From Pictodentalium vernedei (lineage: Eukaryota > Mollusca > Scaphopoda > Dentaliida > Dentaliidae), in the NCBI GenBank assembly GCA_031216915.1, contig CM062296.1:665137838-665201837 (forward strand): 64,000 bases of DNA. Reading direction: 5' to 3'. Numbering within the stretch: the first letter of the stretch is position 1; every line of letters begins with the position of its first letter. Under the pieces are notes generated by a model. That model ran no database searches, was not told the origin of the DNA, and worked only from the letters and a program-made list of their open reading frames with translations. This document shows positions 41,958 to 52,739 of this stretch, in pieces. The position numbers and the translations under genes were made by a program.

Positions 41958-44745
41958 CCATAATAATAATAACTCTTTGGCCAGCCGCTGATTTGTCGCG
42001 GTCCTCATACGAGAAGGCCATCATTTCCCCTGCACCCCACCCCCTCTTCCCCTCCTCTCCTCCCAGCATTCAGATATAAACTGCTTAATAGTGTCCCTCA
42101 CTTCCTCTTTTTCAATTTCTTCAATAAGCATTCCTACCCTCTCCCTCGTGTCCCCTTCAGCCATCTATCCTTTGTTTCTTCACCCCACTTCTGCATTATT
42201 CTTCCAGTAAATTTTATTCTATGAGGTATATACTGTGGGCATTCCAAGAGAAAATGTTCCAGGGTCTCCACTACTCCAGAGTGGCACATTTGGCATCCCT
42301 TTTCCCCATCTCTCCCAATTTTTCCAGTGCTCTTGATCTCAGTTTGAACAGCAGTGACCCTCCAAAGGTGCCATCTAGGTACTTCTCAAAAGCTGGATTT
42401 TCTTTAAATTGTAACCCCTGCAGTGATCTTTTCACGCTAACCCCTGCTCGCCAGTTTCGATTGCAATCTTCCATGACTCTCTCTTTGACAAACATTTTGC
42501 CTTCTTTCATTCCTACTTCTATGTTTGTGACCTCTATAGAGTAATTGTCCATTAGTTCCCTCACATGTTTTGACCACCCCGTTTCTATATTAGAATTCCA
42601 AATGGTATCGAGCATCAATTTGCACCACCGGTTGTCAGGCGGGTTTCTCAAGTAGTTAAAGTAACACAGTTTTCCCAAATCTACCCTGTCCTTGATTTTC
42701 ATCCACCCAGCTCCCCCCTTACTGCTTCCAAAGCTGCAGCATTACTCGACCCTGTTATCCATCTGCCGGCATCATTCTGAGTACTTTCCAACTTCTTAAT
42801 AACGGTTTGGTTTAATGGAATCACGTCCGTGCCATACGTTATACTTGGTAAACCCACCCTCTCCCACAGTGTTTTCCCCACAAAGACCTTGTTGAAACTA
42901 TTTTTCCCTAAAAGTTTTAGTTGGTTCAGAATTCTTTTCCCCTTCAGAATCAGTTTGGCTGAGTAATTTCTGTACACCCCTCTTCCCGTTATATTTATGC
43001 TTACCCATAGATACTCATACTCTCCCGTTTCTCCTACAGTGATTTGTTTGCTTTCCCCTTCGGGGATTGAGAACTCCCCCACTCTCCATCTCTTCGTCAT
43101 ATCTACCTTGCGTCCAACGGGTATTACCTTGCTTTTATTTTCATTTAGTTCGAGCCGCCAAGTGTTCCCATATCTACCAACAATTTCCAGCAATTTCTCT
43201 AGCCCCTGTTCAGTTCTAGACATTAACACCATGTCGTCCGCAAAGAATAAGCCTGGTATCTTTATGTCTCCAACATTTACCCCCTCCGCACTCTGAATTA
43301 GTTCGTCCCCTAAATCTTTAACATACAATGCAAACAAAATCGGTGAAAAGATACACCCCTGCTTGAGGCCTATATCCATAGGAACTCGTTTTGTAGTGAT
43401 ACTCCCTAGACTGAGTTGGCTTTGCACATCTGTATACAGTGCTTTCATGATTCCCACAAAGTGACCCCCCAGTCCGATGCCCTCGAGCTTTCGCCACATA
43501 CCTTCCCTCCACACTCGGTCGTACGCTTTTTTCACATCTAGAAATGCCAGAAACATCTTTTTCTTTTCAGCCTTTGTTGATTCTATCAGTTGGGTGAGTG
43601 TAAATAGGTGATCAGTGACTCTTCGTCCTTTCCTGAAACCATTTTGAATTTCTCCTAAAAAACCTTTCTCTTCAATAACTTCCTCTAGTCTACCGTATAT
43701 GACCTTACAGAATACTTTTCCGATGTTACTACTAACTGATATCCCCCTATAGTTATCTAGAACTTCCTTATCCCCCTTTTTGTGTATGAACGACACCTTA
43801 CTTTCCCTCCACTCTCTGGGGACCTCTTGCTTTCGCAGAGTCAGGTTGAAAAGGTTTGTCAGGACTTCAATAAGTGCCTCCCCTCCATTTTTGAGGAATT
43901 CGTTCGGAATTTCATCAGTCCCTCCCGCTTTACCATTTTTTAATTTCGAGACCACGTTCCGCACTTCTTCTGCCGTTATTTCGCTACATACACAATTGGA
44001 TAGGTTCTCCTCCACCAGTGTGTTTCTTTTTGGTGGGGACCCACTGCCCCATCGCCTATCGTTTATCTTTCCCAAGTGCTTGACTAACTCTGAAGCGATA
44101 CGGCCTTTATCTTCTGTACTTTCCCCATCCACTTTGATACTCTGCACACTACTTTTCCCCCGTTTATTTACCCAGTTCCAAAATACGTTTGAGCTCGAAC
44201 CCCCCGTTTTCTTTATTGTTCTGGCAAGACTGCAATTGCGCTCCTTCCTATTATTATTCTTTATCTCATTCACCTTTTTCCGTGCCAGTTCATATTCTCC
44301 TTTCATTAGTCTCGTGTCATTGTTATCCACCCCTTTAAGCTTCCTACTTCTTCTGTAAGCAGCGCATTTTACCTTCCTTTCTTTTATAGCCTTTTTCAGT
44401 CCCTCGTTAATCCTGTATCCAAGCTCTCTCGTTTGGACCCTCACCCTTCCTATACAATCCTTCCCTGCCTCTGTTAGGCTATTTACTATGCCATCTGAAA
44501 TACTCTGGACATTTGCATCCCTAGGTATACATTCAAGATTTGGTTTTAGTTTTTCACGAAACTGCTTCCAGTCGGCTCCTTGTTTTAGTCCCCAAACTTC
44601 CTTGAAGGTATTTCTGTCTCTATTCGTCTTTTTGCCCCTAATCTTAACTGTTATCAGGTTGTGATCACTACCCAAGTCATTTTTTCCCTCGTCATCTATT
44701 TCTACATCTATCCATGTGGCCTCTCTTTCAGCTTCCACCAATCAT
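41958..44745 (-). mobile_element. LINE-A copy A5, 5'-truncated, minus strand
   Basis: The tail is at the left (ATAATAATAATAACTCTTTG, 41958 on), and the copy reads leftwards from the end of the endonuclease. It is the best-preserved LINE-A reverse transcriptase in the window. It is more diverged in sequence from A1-A4 (for example IEVGMKEGKMFVKERVMEDC), so it may represent another subfamily. It lies within the LINE-B 3' UTR. I see no clear target duplication. Confidence 0.87.
42271..44741 (-). pseudogene. LINE-A ORF2, copy A5: near-intact RT
   Basis: A 680-codon frame (44741-42699) holds the endonuclease end (LGSDHNLITVKIRG), the basic linker and a full RT: GKAGGTDEIPNEFLKNGG, ESKVSFIHKKGDKEVLDNYR, FRKGRRVTDHLFTL, FLAFLDVKKAYDRVW, LKQGCIFSPILFALYVKDL and the catalytic FFADDMVLMSRT. 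A single frame change near 42700 leads into the 143-codon C-terminal piece (MKIKDRVDLGKL.., MEDCNRNWRAGVSVKRSL). In that piece the tail finger is broken after DAKCATLE. The endonuclease N-terminus and ORF1 are missing. Confidence 0.9.
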
Positions 44746-45178
44746 TCCTTAGCTTACGTGTACTGCTACTACCACCAGGGTAATGGGGGGAGTGGTGTCA
44801 ACGAAATCAGGGGTGGGGCGACATCTAACAGGTGCGGACAATCAGTGAGATCATGCACGCATGCCAGAATGAGACCTCATCAAGACAGAGTAATCTATAA
44901 TGTTGATGTTTAATATCCATTTCTTTCTCTTCATTTATGTTGATCTTTCTCTCTTCTTTTCTTTCTTTTATTTCTCTCGGGGGAAGGCAGGAAGACAGCC
45001 AATCTGGCTATGCCTTTCACTGCCAGTATACATTGCATTAACTACGAGGATTTATTTTATTTATGTGTACTATCGCAAATTTCTTTTTGTCGAAATTTTG
45101 TTATTTTAACTAGATGTACCATATATATACTTTGTTATATTTCACTATATTGGCAAATAAATTATCTATCTATTATCT
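44746..45178 (+). mobile_element. LINE-B 3' UTR end with TATC tail
   Basis: Non-coding, T-rich sequence ends GGCAAATAAATTATCTATCT.. immediately before the ATTTAAA that restarts LINE-A. An AATAAA-like signal and a (TATC)n tail are usual LINE 3' features. The ORFs seen here (44716-44913, 44900-45109) are low-complexity and not credible. Linking this piece to the LINE-B body across A5 is inferred from position. Confidence 0.6.
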
Positions 45179-47476
45179 ATTTAAAACCGTCGCTGATCGC
45201 AGACTTGGAAGCTGACAGCACCTCGGCTGAGGTATCGAAAGAAATTGGATTGGTAAAGATCAGTCTAACAAACAAAAGTATTTCCCTTGGATTGTGTACT
45301 GTGCGGTGGAGGGAAGCAAACCTGAGTGGAATGACTCCACATACTCAACTCTAAAGTCCAATATCACAGAACTAGAAAACAGGGGCTCAGTATAATTTTG
45401 ATGGGTGACTTTAATGGACACATAGGTGATAAGGAAGAAGGCATAGAGGGCAGGGACAAGAAAGTCAACAGGAAGGGAAGGAAGCTGTTGAACTTCCCAA
45501 ATGAGCTCGGACTGAAGATTCTGAACAGGGACGCGAGATGTAAGGCAAAATGGACCTGGGAGAGGAACGACAGAAAATCAATAATCGACTATATCCTCAC
45601 AGATATTAATTTATGGAGGGAGGTGATAGAGGTAGAAGTGGATGATGAGGGTAAAAGAGGCTTGGATAGTGATCACAACTTGATAACAGTGACGAACAGA
45701 GCCAAATACCTACTAAAAAGCAAAGGAAGCTTCAAGAAGATTTGGGATCTCAAGGATGATGACTAGGCGAAGTTCTAAGAACACTTGAAACCAAAGCTTG
45801 CAACCGTACGCAAGGGGTCGATGTCCAGAAGATGGCCCACGCCATAGTTGCAATCCTAGTGGAGGCAGGGAAGGAAAGTGTAGGAAAGATCAGGGGGCCA
45901 ACACGGGAACTTGTGTAGAGAGTGAACGAAGAACTGAAAAGGGCCATAAAGGGTAGAAAAGCTAAATGTGCTGCATACAGGAGAAGTAGAAAACTCAAGG
46001 GGTCGGAAAGCAACGAGGCCATGGTAGCAAAGGAAGAATACCAACAAGCACGAAATAAAGTAAATAAGATCAAAGGTGATAATCGGAGAGTGCGAAATAG
46101 CAGTCTGATTAGGACAATAAGAATGACAGGGGGTCGAGTTCGAACGTACTTTGGAAATGGGCGAATAAACGTAACAAAGGAAGTAACCCACAGAATATTA
46201 AAGTAGATGGCAGAGTTACAGACGATCAAGATCAAATCACATCAGAACTAGTCAAGGACTGGGAAAAAGTAAACGATAAGTGATGAGGCATGAGAAACCC
46301 ACCGAAGTATCCGAACCGGGTCGAGGAAAATCTATCGAACTTCGTGTGCAGCGAAATTAAAACGGAGGAGGTGCGAAAGGTGATCTCAAAATTAAGGAAT
46401 GGAAAAACGGGAGGGTGGATGAAATTCCTAACGAGTTTATCAAAAAGGGGAGAGAGGAACTCTTGGAAAGCCTAACTGGCCTATTCAATTTAGCCATAGA
46501 AAAACAAGAGGTCCGAAATGAGTGGAGAGAAAGCAAAGTGACATTTATTCACACAAAGGGGGAAAAGACGTTTTGAATAATTATCGAGGGATCTCTCTGT
46601 CTGTAGCAACATTGCAAAAGTTTTCTGTAAAGTCCTGTATGGGAGACTAGAGGAGGTGATTGAGGAGAAGGGTTTGTTTGGAGAAATCCAGAAGGGCTTC
46701 AGGAAGGGAAGGAGAGTCACTGACCATCTTTACACGCTATCACAAATGATAGAATCCGCGAAAGCAAAAAATAAAAAGATGTTTATGGCCTTTTTGGATG
46801 TTAAAAAGGCATACGATAGAGTATGGAGGGAGGGTATGTGGCGCAAGCTGCAGGCTCTGGGCTTGGGAGGCGAGTTTGTTGGAATTTTGAAAGCATTATA
46901 TAAAGATGTACAGATTGAACTCAGCCTGGGTAACATAACAACAAAATGTGTGCCTATGGAGAGAGGCCTAAAACAGGGGTGTATCCTTTCGCCAATTCTT
47001 TTTGCATTGTACATCAAAGGTTTAAGAGTTGAACTCCTGCATAGCGACGAGGGGGTAACAGTTGGGGACTTGAAGATCCCGGGGCTATTTTTTGCAGACG
47101 ATATGGTGCTAGTGTCAGAAAGCGAAGAGGGGCTAGATAAAATGTTGGAAATTGTTGGGAAATATGGGAGCAAATGGAGACTCGCACTAAATGAAAGCAA
47201 GAGCAAAGTTATACCTGTGGGCCGCAAAGTGGACCCCACTCGAAGGTGGAGAGTGGGGGAGTTCTGGATTCCGGAAGGTAGCAGCAAACCTCTTAGTGTA
47301 GGAGTGACAGGTGACTACGAGTATCTGGGGGTAAATATAAACATCACAGGAAGAGGCATCTGCTGAACCCACACGAATGAATTGATTTTGAAGGGGAGGC
47401 GAATCCTTAACCAAATGAAACTTATAGGGAGAAAGTTTCAATAAGGTTTTCGTGGGGAAAACCATTTGGGAAATGG
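45179..47476 (+). pseudogene. LINE-A copy A6 (3' part of A3/A6): endonuclease to RT
   Basis: The copy resumes at ATTTAAAACCGTCGCTGATC within the endonuclease and continues with LMGDFNGHIGD (45401), DSDHNLITV, the linker, GKTGG and PNEF-like fragments, then an open RT stretch at 46656-47366. That stretch carries FRKGRRVTDHLYTL, FLDVKKAYDRVW, GLKQGCILSPILFALYIKGL and FFADDMVLVSES. The frame is broken near 45355, 45765, 46135, 46420 and 46590. It stops at GGAAATGGTGGG (47479), joined to inverted LINE-A 5' sequence, so the 3' end of the element is missing. Confidence 0.85.
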
Positions 47477-48027
47477 TGGGTAACTCCAGATACACCAGCC
47501 CTCCTCAACCTCCCTCCAAGCTCTGCAATCTCCCGCTCGAATCCAACACACTTCTCTAACAACTCTAAAATATCTCTGCAGTTCGCACATACCCCACTAC
47601 TCTCCATTGGCCGACCACCACCATACCTCATATTACACTGTCTGCACGCCTTCGTATCCTCACTCTCCCCACCTGCACCTGCAACCCTCGACTCACCTCC
47701 CCAGACCCCTTTTAATAACCATACTTACCTCCGTCTGGACACCCGTCGAGCACTTACCATTCATGTTTATAAATATTACAGAACCTACTGACCGAAAACG
47801 ACAAAACACCAAGCACCCGAAACACACGAAAAAGGTAGCTAATGTAAACAAAAAGCAAAACCGGAAAAACCTATCCACTAAACCTCCTTATTTCACCCTA
47901 CGATCCTCCCGTAACACACATGCAAACTACATATATAAAAAGAAAAAAACTTCCCTGAAATAAAACTAATACACAAGAAATACTGATAAACAGTTCCGAG
48001 TAGAAAATTCTCTTCGTGAGTAGTATT
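47477..48027 (-). mobile_element. LINE-A 5' end (copy A7), inverted
   Basis: On the minus strand it reads from the 5' leader near 48027 (ATACTACTCACGAAGAGA) through ATG 47769 (MNGKCSTGVQTEVSMVIKRG), the finger region (MRYGGGRPMESSGVCANC) and the coiled coil EREIAELGGRLRRAG, ending at VSGVT next to A6. It matches A3 base for base over most of the leader. It gives a second witness for the LINE-A 5' end. It joins A6 head-to-tail in inverted orientation. Confidence 0.85.
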
Positions 48028-48777
48028 CAATATTAAGGTTATCGACGTATGACGGAATACAAGAAGAGAAAAAACACTGAACAGCTACAACAACAGACTT
48101 ACCAGCATCAGAACATTCAGCTTCCACAGAACTGTCATAAATCGCCAGAAGTTAGTGTGTGTGCTTCAATTGCTATATCAGGAAAGGAGGAACGCATTCA
48201 CAATGACTCCGTGAGTACGCAAACATGCAACTTTGCAACTGAGGATGCTGTGACTTTGGTGAGGCCAACACCAACGCCTACCACTGCCTAAATATCGATA
48301 TATTCAAGTGACTCCGCCGTACAAAGTGACATTTTGAAAAAAGATGAACAAACAGATACCAGTACACCAACCAACGTTCAACCAACTAAAGACAAAACGT
48401 TTCCCCGCATAATCGTGTAGCGCAGACCGACGTCACAAGTCCGGTAAGTTCTAGCTACAAACATTCCCCCATAGATTTCGACCGTGACTGAGAATGTTCT
48501 TCAATATTATCCTTGCGGGGGAGTTGAGGACTATGATGTTGACGTTACCTCGTGGTTTGACGCACGAGAACTTGACAAGCCTTTGCAAGTACTATATCGA
48601 TCGAGTGACAATATCAGGATTGTACTCTATCACTTTCGAAATGGAGATAGAAAATACATATTCTGTCGCACATTGCCACTCAGAATCCTCAATAAATTAC
48701 CCGGATAGCTTCCACGTGCCTACAAACTCTATCTCAAATAAAGTGCGGATTCGGGACGAATCGAAATTGGAGCGGCA
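48028..48777 (+). other. Unidentified segment with two short ORFs
   Basis: The ORF at 48049-48291 (80 codons) starts with a basic, Gln-rich stretch and could be a fragment of a retroelement ORF1 or of a host exon. The ORF at 48484-48708 (74 codons) has no recognised motif. In-frame continuation after 48291 (SSDSAVQSDILKKDEQTDTS) has the same Ser/Thr/Asp character as the first ORF, suggesting one longer broken reading frame. No assignment is possible. Confidence 0.3.
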
Positions 48778-49257
48778 GCGATATATCGCCGGGGCGTGTG
48801 TAGACCATGATAGACTTTCGATACAAAAGACCAGTGTAGTGTTGTTGTACTGCAGTGACAATCTATACTATTCGCACTGTATGCTTTTAATTTCAATTGT
48901 TCCAATATAGTATATTTCTTTATCCATCATGTAACAACACGCCTCTCTCATAGCTGTTGTTAACAAGTTGCCTCTATTCATTGTTTCTCTCCATTGTTTT
49001 TTAAGCACTATTCAGTAAATTAATAAGGCATCTTATGAAGATCCGATGAAAGCTTACTTTAATTTCCGTTTTTCTAAAACACCAAACAAACTGCGGTTTC
49101 AGTATTCATAAGGAAATAAAGTTATAAAACAAATAAAGTTATTCGGGTCGCAAGGGATTTAAATCCCACATCGTCCCAGTGCACTTTCGGCGCGCTGAAA
49201 CTTTTCATTCATCATACTTTAATCTTTATTTCCAGTAAACTTGTGACATGACTCATT
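48778..49257 (+). repeat. Host segment H'+S', empty site of LINE-A copy A1
   Basis: Positions 48778-48931 match 356-511, and 48929-49257 match 10540-10699. Here the two are contiguous (CCATCATGTAACAACACGCC). It therefore shows the pre-insertion state. Inside it, 49064-49214 is a separate insertion. Direct orientation and about 38 to 48 kb spacing point to an old segmental or dispersed duplication. Confidence 0.8.
49064..49214 (+). mobile_element. Short repeat (R family), 151 bp, with 9-bp target duplication
   Basis: TACTTTAAT flanks it (49055-49063 and 49215-49223), and the paralogue at 10654-10664 lacks the insert. It contains TTCTAAAACACC, AATAAAGTTATTCGGGTC, GGGATTTAAATCCCACATCG and ends GGCGCGCTGAAACTTTTCAT. 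It is a shortened version of the copy at 50440-50790. Its class (SINE or MITE) is undecided. Confidence 0.8.
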
Positions 49258-49259
49258 TA

Positions 49260-50439
49260 TTGTATGGTATATATAGCACTGATCAAAAGTAAGAATTCAG
49301 TTGCAGTTTGGGTATCCAAACCTTAGCCTGCTTTATATTATTGGGAAATCTCATGGGCTATTGCTGTAATATTGTTCGGATATCAAACAAGTTCAGTTGT
49401 TAAATGTTTGTTGCTGTTAGACATTTGGGATACCAGATTCACTATTAAATTGTTACCATCTTTATCTCCCAGTTATAATAAGACGTTTCGTACACAGACA
49501 ACGTTTTGTTCACATGTATGATTTTTCATTACTTTTTATTTGAAATAAAAGATTACTTACTTTTGTAAGGTATTATAATCCAACATAATAGGGGAACCAA
49601 TTGTTTCGCGCGCCGAAGGCGCACAGAGTAGTATATTGGGGCGTGAGCTCCTTGACAAAGGAACGCGCCACCCCGACCGACCGGCCGAAAGGGTCGGAAG
49701 TCGGAAACAAAGGAGCCAACAAGGCCCCCAAGACACAGAAAGCCGCCTACCCAGGGACAAGGAGAGGAGGAGGTGGAGGAAATCTGTCGGGCTTTCCAGC
49801 GTGCAGTTTTGAGACTGTATTGGTTGGTTGAATGGATGAATGAAAAGTTTTAGCGCGCCGAAGGCACGCAGTGACGATGTGTTTATTGGTTGGAGGTGTA
49901 TAATACATAATATATTCCACAACTGAAATATAACTCAACAGAATTTAATAGTAAATTAAAAAGTCCTACATCACCACATCAGGCAGTGTGGCACAATACA
50001 TTTACTTGAAACATTCTTATCTAGAAGACGCATGAAAAAGTATACGAAGCACAGGATGAAGGAGGAATTGGAACAACCTTCCTGTTAACATACACACGAA
50101 ACCACCAAACACCAAGCAAGGATTGAAACAAGCTTGCCTGACTGGTACCAGTGTACGTTTTAAATAAATAAACACATGAATAGAGATATAACAACCCTTT
50201 AAGGGCTTTTGGATGTGTTTGTGAGTGTGTGTTTCGTTTTTTTATTTTTCGCTTCCTCACCCCCTCATCTGTTCCCCCTGAAGGCAGACCAGATGACCAA
50301 AGCTCAGCATCCACTCTCTCTCTCATAGGCTGACTGATGACTCCCAGCTTCCAAAAACACATATTGGTGGATTTTTTTCCTTTTTTATAACCGTTATGGA
50401 TAATATGCTGGGGCTCCTCCCAAACCAGCGCAAGTTTGG
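49260..50439. other. No gene; fragments of the R repeat family
   Basis: GCGCGCCGAAGGCGCACAG at 49607 and GCGCGCCGAAGGCACGCAG at 49853, the latter preceded by GGATGAATGAAAAGTTTTA, are inverted R-family ends. The stretch between them (49630-49800) is purine-rich and GC-richer than its surroundings. The remainder is AT-rich with no credible ORF. The short ORF at 50021-50506 on the minus strand shows no motif. Confidence 0.5.
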
Positions 50440-50790
50440 ATCTCTTTTTCTTTTTTCTAAAACAACCACCAAACTGTGGCTTCAGTATTACCATAAATAT
50501 CCCCACGTTTCTAAGTAAAACACAGAGTAGAATTCTTGTAGTTATGCACAGTTCCTAGTCACCTTCCAGTTCGAGGTTCTCAGGGGTCTGACCCCAGAAC
50601 CCTACTGCCAGTGTGCACACTTGAACCAAATAAAATAATCGGCCTTCGCTTCAGACTCTCATGGATTCATTATAAGCAAATAAAGTTATTCGGGTCAAAA
50701 CTTGAAGGGATTTCAAATCCCACATCGTCAATTCCTGTACGCCTTTGGCGCGCTGAAACTTTTCATTCAATCATCCATTGTCTTACGAGC
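50440..50790 (+). repeat. R-family repeat, longer copy
   Basis: It shares with 49064-49214 the blocks TTTTCTAAAACA, CAGTATTACCATAA, GCAAATAAAGTTATTCGGGTC, AAATCCCACATCGTC and GGCGCGCTGAAACTTTTCAT. An extra 150-200 bases in the middle are absent from the short copy. Ends are approximate. Confidence 0.65.
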
Positions 50791-50884
50791 ACGATTTGTA
50801 AAACCCTACTATGATGCTCGTCCCACAGATTAATCTCCAAAGCCACGGGCAGCCCCGTAGAAGATTAAAGTAAAATGCCCCCAT

Positions 50885-51185
50885 AGAGCAACGAAATTAA
50901 ATTTTACAAGCAAAGGGGTAAATATCTGCGGCAAAAAATACGAAACCGAGGAATATCGTGTTCTTTCTCAGCCCATTCAGTGCCACAAGTGTACAAAATT
51001 TGGGCACTTGTCACACAGCTGCAACGGGGAGCAACGATGAATGAGTTGGGTCGACAAAACATCGCAAAGACGTGCAGTGCCACATCTCTGAAATGCCCCA
51101 ATTGCGGGGGCAACTCCTCAGCAATTACCTGGGGTGTGGCCACTTCAAAAAAATTAAAACAAACATCCAGCTTAAAGCTTTGAAC
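50885..51185 (+). pseudogene. Zinc-knuckle (gag-like) LINE ORF1 relic
   Basis: One frame reads GVNICGKKYETEEYRVLSQP and then CHKCTKFGHLSHSC, a C-x2-C-x4-H-x4-C knuckle. After a TGA and a frame change, KCPNCGG and KKLKQTSSLK match the last knuckle and tail of the gag-like ORF1 proteins of I/Jockey-type LINEs. The middle knuckle is degraded. The relic is independent of LINE-A and LINE-B, whose ORF1 types differ. Confidence 0.7.
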
Positions 51186-51276
51186 ATAAGTTATCTCGAG
51201 AACTCTTCCTTCCCTCATTCCATGTGCACCCTAATGGCGGGTAAGGGATGATTCAGACCCTGGAAAGATTCGGCCG

Positions 51277-51310
51277 GGAAGATTCGGCCCTGGTAGTCGG
51301 CCGAATCTTC
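51277..51310. repeat. Short GC-rich hairpin
   Basis: GAAGATTCGGCC and its complement GGCCGAATCTTC are separated by about nine bases. GATTCGGCC also occurs a third time just upstream (51266-51275). No poly-T follows, so a terminator function is not supported. Confidence 0.6.
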
Positions 51311-51562
51311 TCATTTTGAGTTTAATTTTTTGAAATTTTTATTTTTTTCAGTTATTTATTACTGAAAATATTTTAATGAGTTTTGATCAAAATTTTAAAT
51401 TTCAAAATTTGTGGAAAAACCTCATCTTTTTGTTTGAATATAATCCATTAAAAGTCCAACATTTGGTTCCAATATATTAGATATTTGAAGACTATATAAT
51501 CCACAAAACAGAAACACGTCCACTCACTACTAGAACTATTCCCTCAACTGACTTGAAACACA

Positions 51563-51897
51563 TTGTTTAGTGTCTGCCGGAATTGTTTGATTAGCTGTGA
51601 CTCTGACTTCACTAAATGCCTTTGTCGTGTGAAAATTGCGATAGTTCAACATTGTTTTTCCCTACTTTATCTGTGCCACAAGCGGATTCTCACTCTGAGA
51701 CTCTACAGCTATCTCGAATCAATTAAATTTTTCAACAAGTGGCTAAGAGCATATAGAAGTCAGAAAGAAGGAATCGAACACGAATATAGACGGGTCGATT
51801 ATATGAAAACAGCGTTCAATCAAAACGAAATAGTAACAGCGCTTCTCTTCGATGCTGAAAAAGCGTTCGACACGGTATGGCACTATGGCATGAGATA
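51563..51897 (+). pseudogene. LINE reverse transcriptase fragment
   Basis: The 111-codon frame ends with FNQNEIVTALLFDAEKAFDTVWHYGMR, the palm A block (DAEKAFDTVWH) of Jockey/I-like LINE RTs, preceded by degenerate finger-domain sequence (NKWLRAYRSQKEGIEHE). It may belong with the zinc-knuckle relic 500 bases upstream as remains of one element. Confidence 0.7.
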
Positions 51898-52739
51898 AGT
51901 AGTGTGAAATCGAGAGTACCAGCCCACCAAATTTTTGGCACAGATCGTGTCGCACCAAAAACTTAGTTTTTTTCGAACAAATTGCATTCATCACTATTGA
52001 ATTGTATGGACTTGTTCGATGAAACATGCCTGCTGCGTTCACATCGTCACTGTTTCCTGGTTCTTACAGTGGTGGTGGTAGACGAGGTGTCGTTGGGGTT
52101 CGATGTCGATTTCTCTAACGGGTTAACGTGGGTCGGACTATAATTTCAACGGAATTTTAATAAATTTAAAAAAAAATCACTTTTAGGTGGGCTCAACAAA
52201 TCTGACAACAATCGTTCTCGGGAAAACACTCACCTTTTTGCAGAGGTAACACAGACTCGCCATTTTAGGTGAATTTTTTCGACTTGGATACTACCAAAAA
52301 GACACAACCGGCGCGGATGGAAGACAAGCGATCTAATGTCGATTCCCGTGGAAAAACATAGTCCAAATCGAGCAGTGAATTTATCAGTGGGCTCAAACCC
52401 ACCATCGATGATGTAGAGGGATTTTTGGCAAGGAAAGAGAGATCGCTCGTGTAGTCTAAACGTGTGAGGTGGGCCCGGTCTGCGATTATGTATATATTAT
52501 GAGTCGTGAGACGGATGATAAAAAAATGTTTTTTAAAATATATATATATATAAAACGACATTAAAAAATAAGAATACAAAATATATGTGTATATAAAACA
52601 ACATTCAAAAAAAAAATAAGAATACAAAAAAAACTGTTTTTTTATTAAAGAAAGAAAAATAATAATAATAATAAATAAATAAAAAACAATGTTTCTACAC
52701 ATCGGAGATTCGAAGTGAAGGGACGAGCAGGTTTGCGAA
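51898..52739. other. No recognised gene; upstream part of the virus-like cluster
   Basis: A minus-strand ORF (52762-52265) is mostly T-rich low complexity in its first half. The second half (RAHLTRLDYTSDLSFLAK, DLDYVFPREST) has no recognised motif. An AT-rich tract at 52515-52690 with ATA/AAT repeats resembles the AT-rich spacers between the cluster genes. I see nothing else to support a gene. Confidence 0.4.

Noticed and set aside
42997-44358. Long plus-strand ORFs opposite the A5 reverse transcriptase
   Set aside because: They are antisense shadows of the well-supported 680-codon RT frame.
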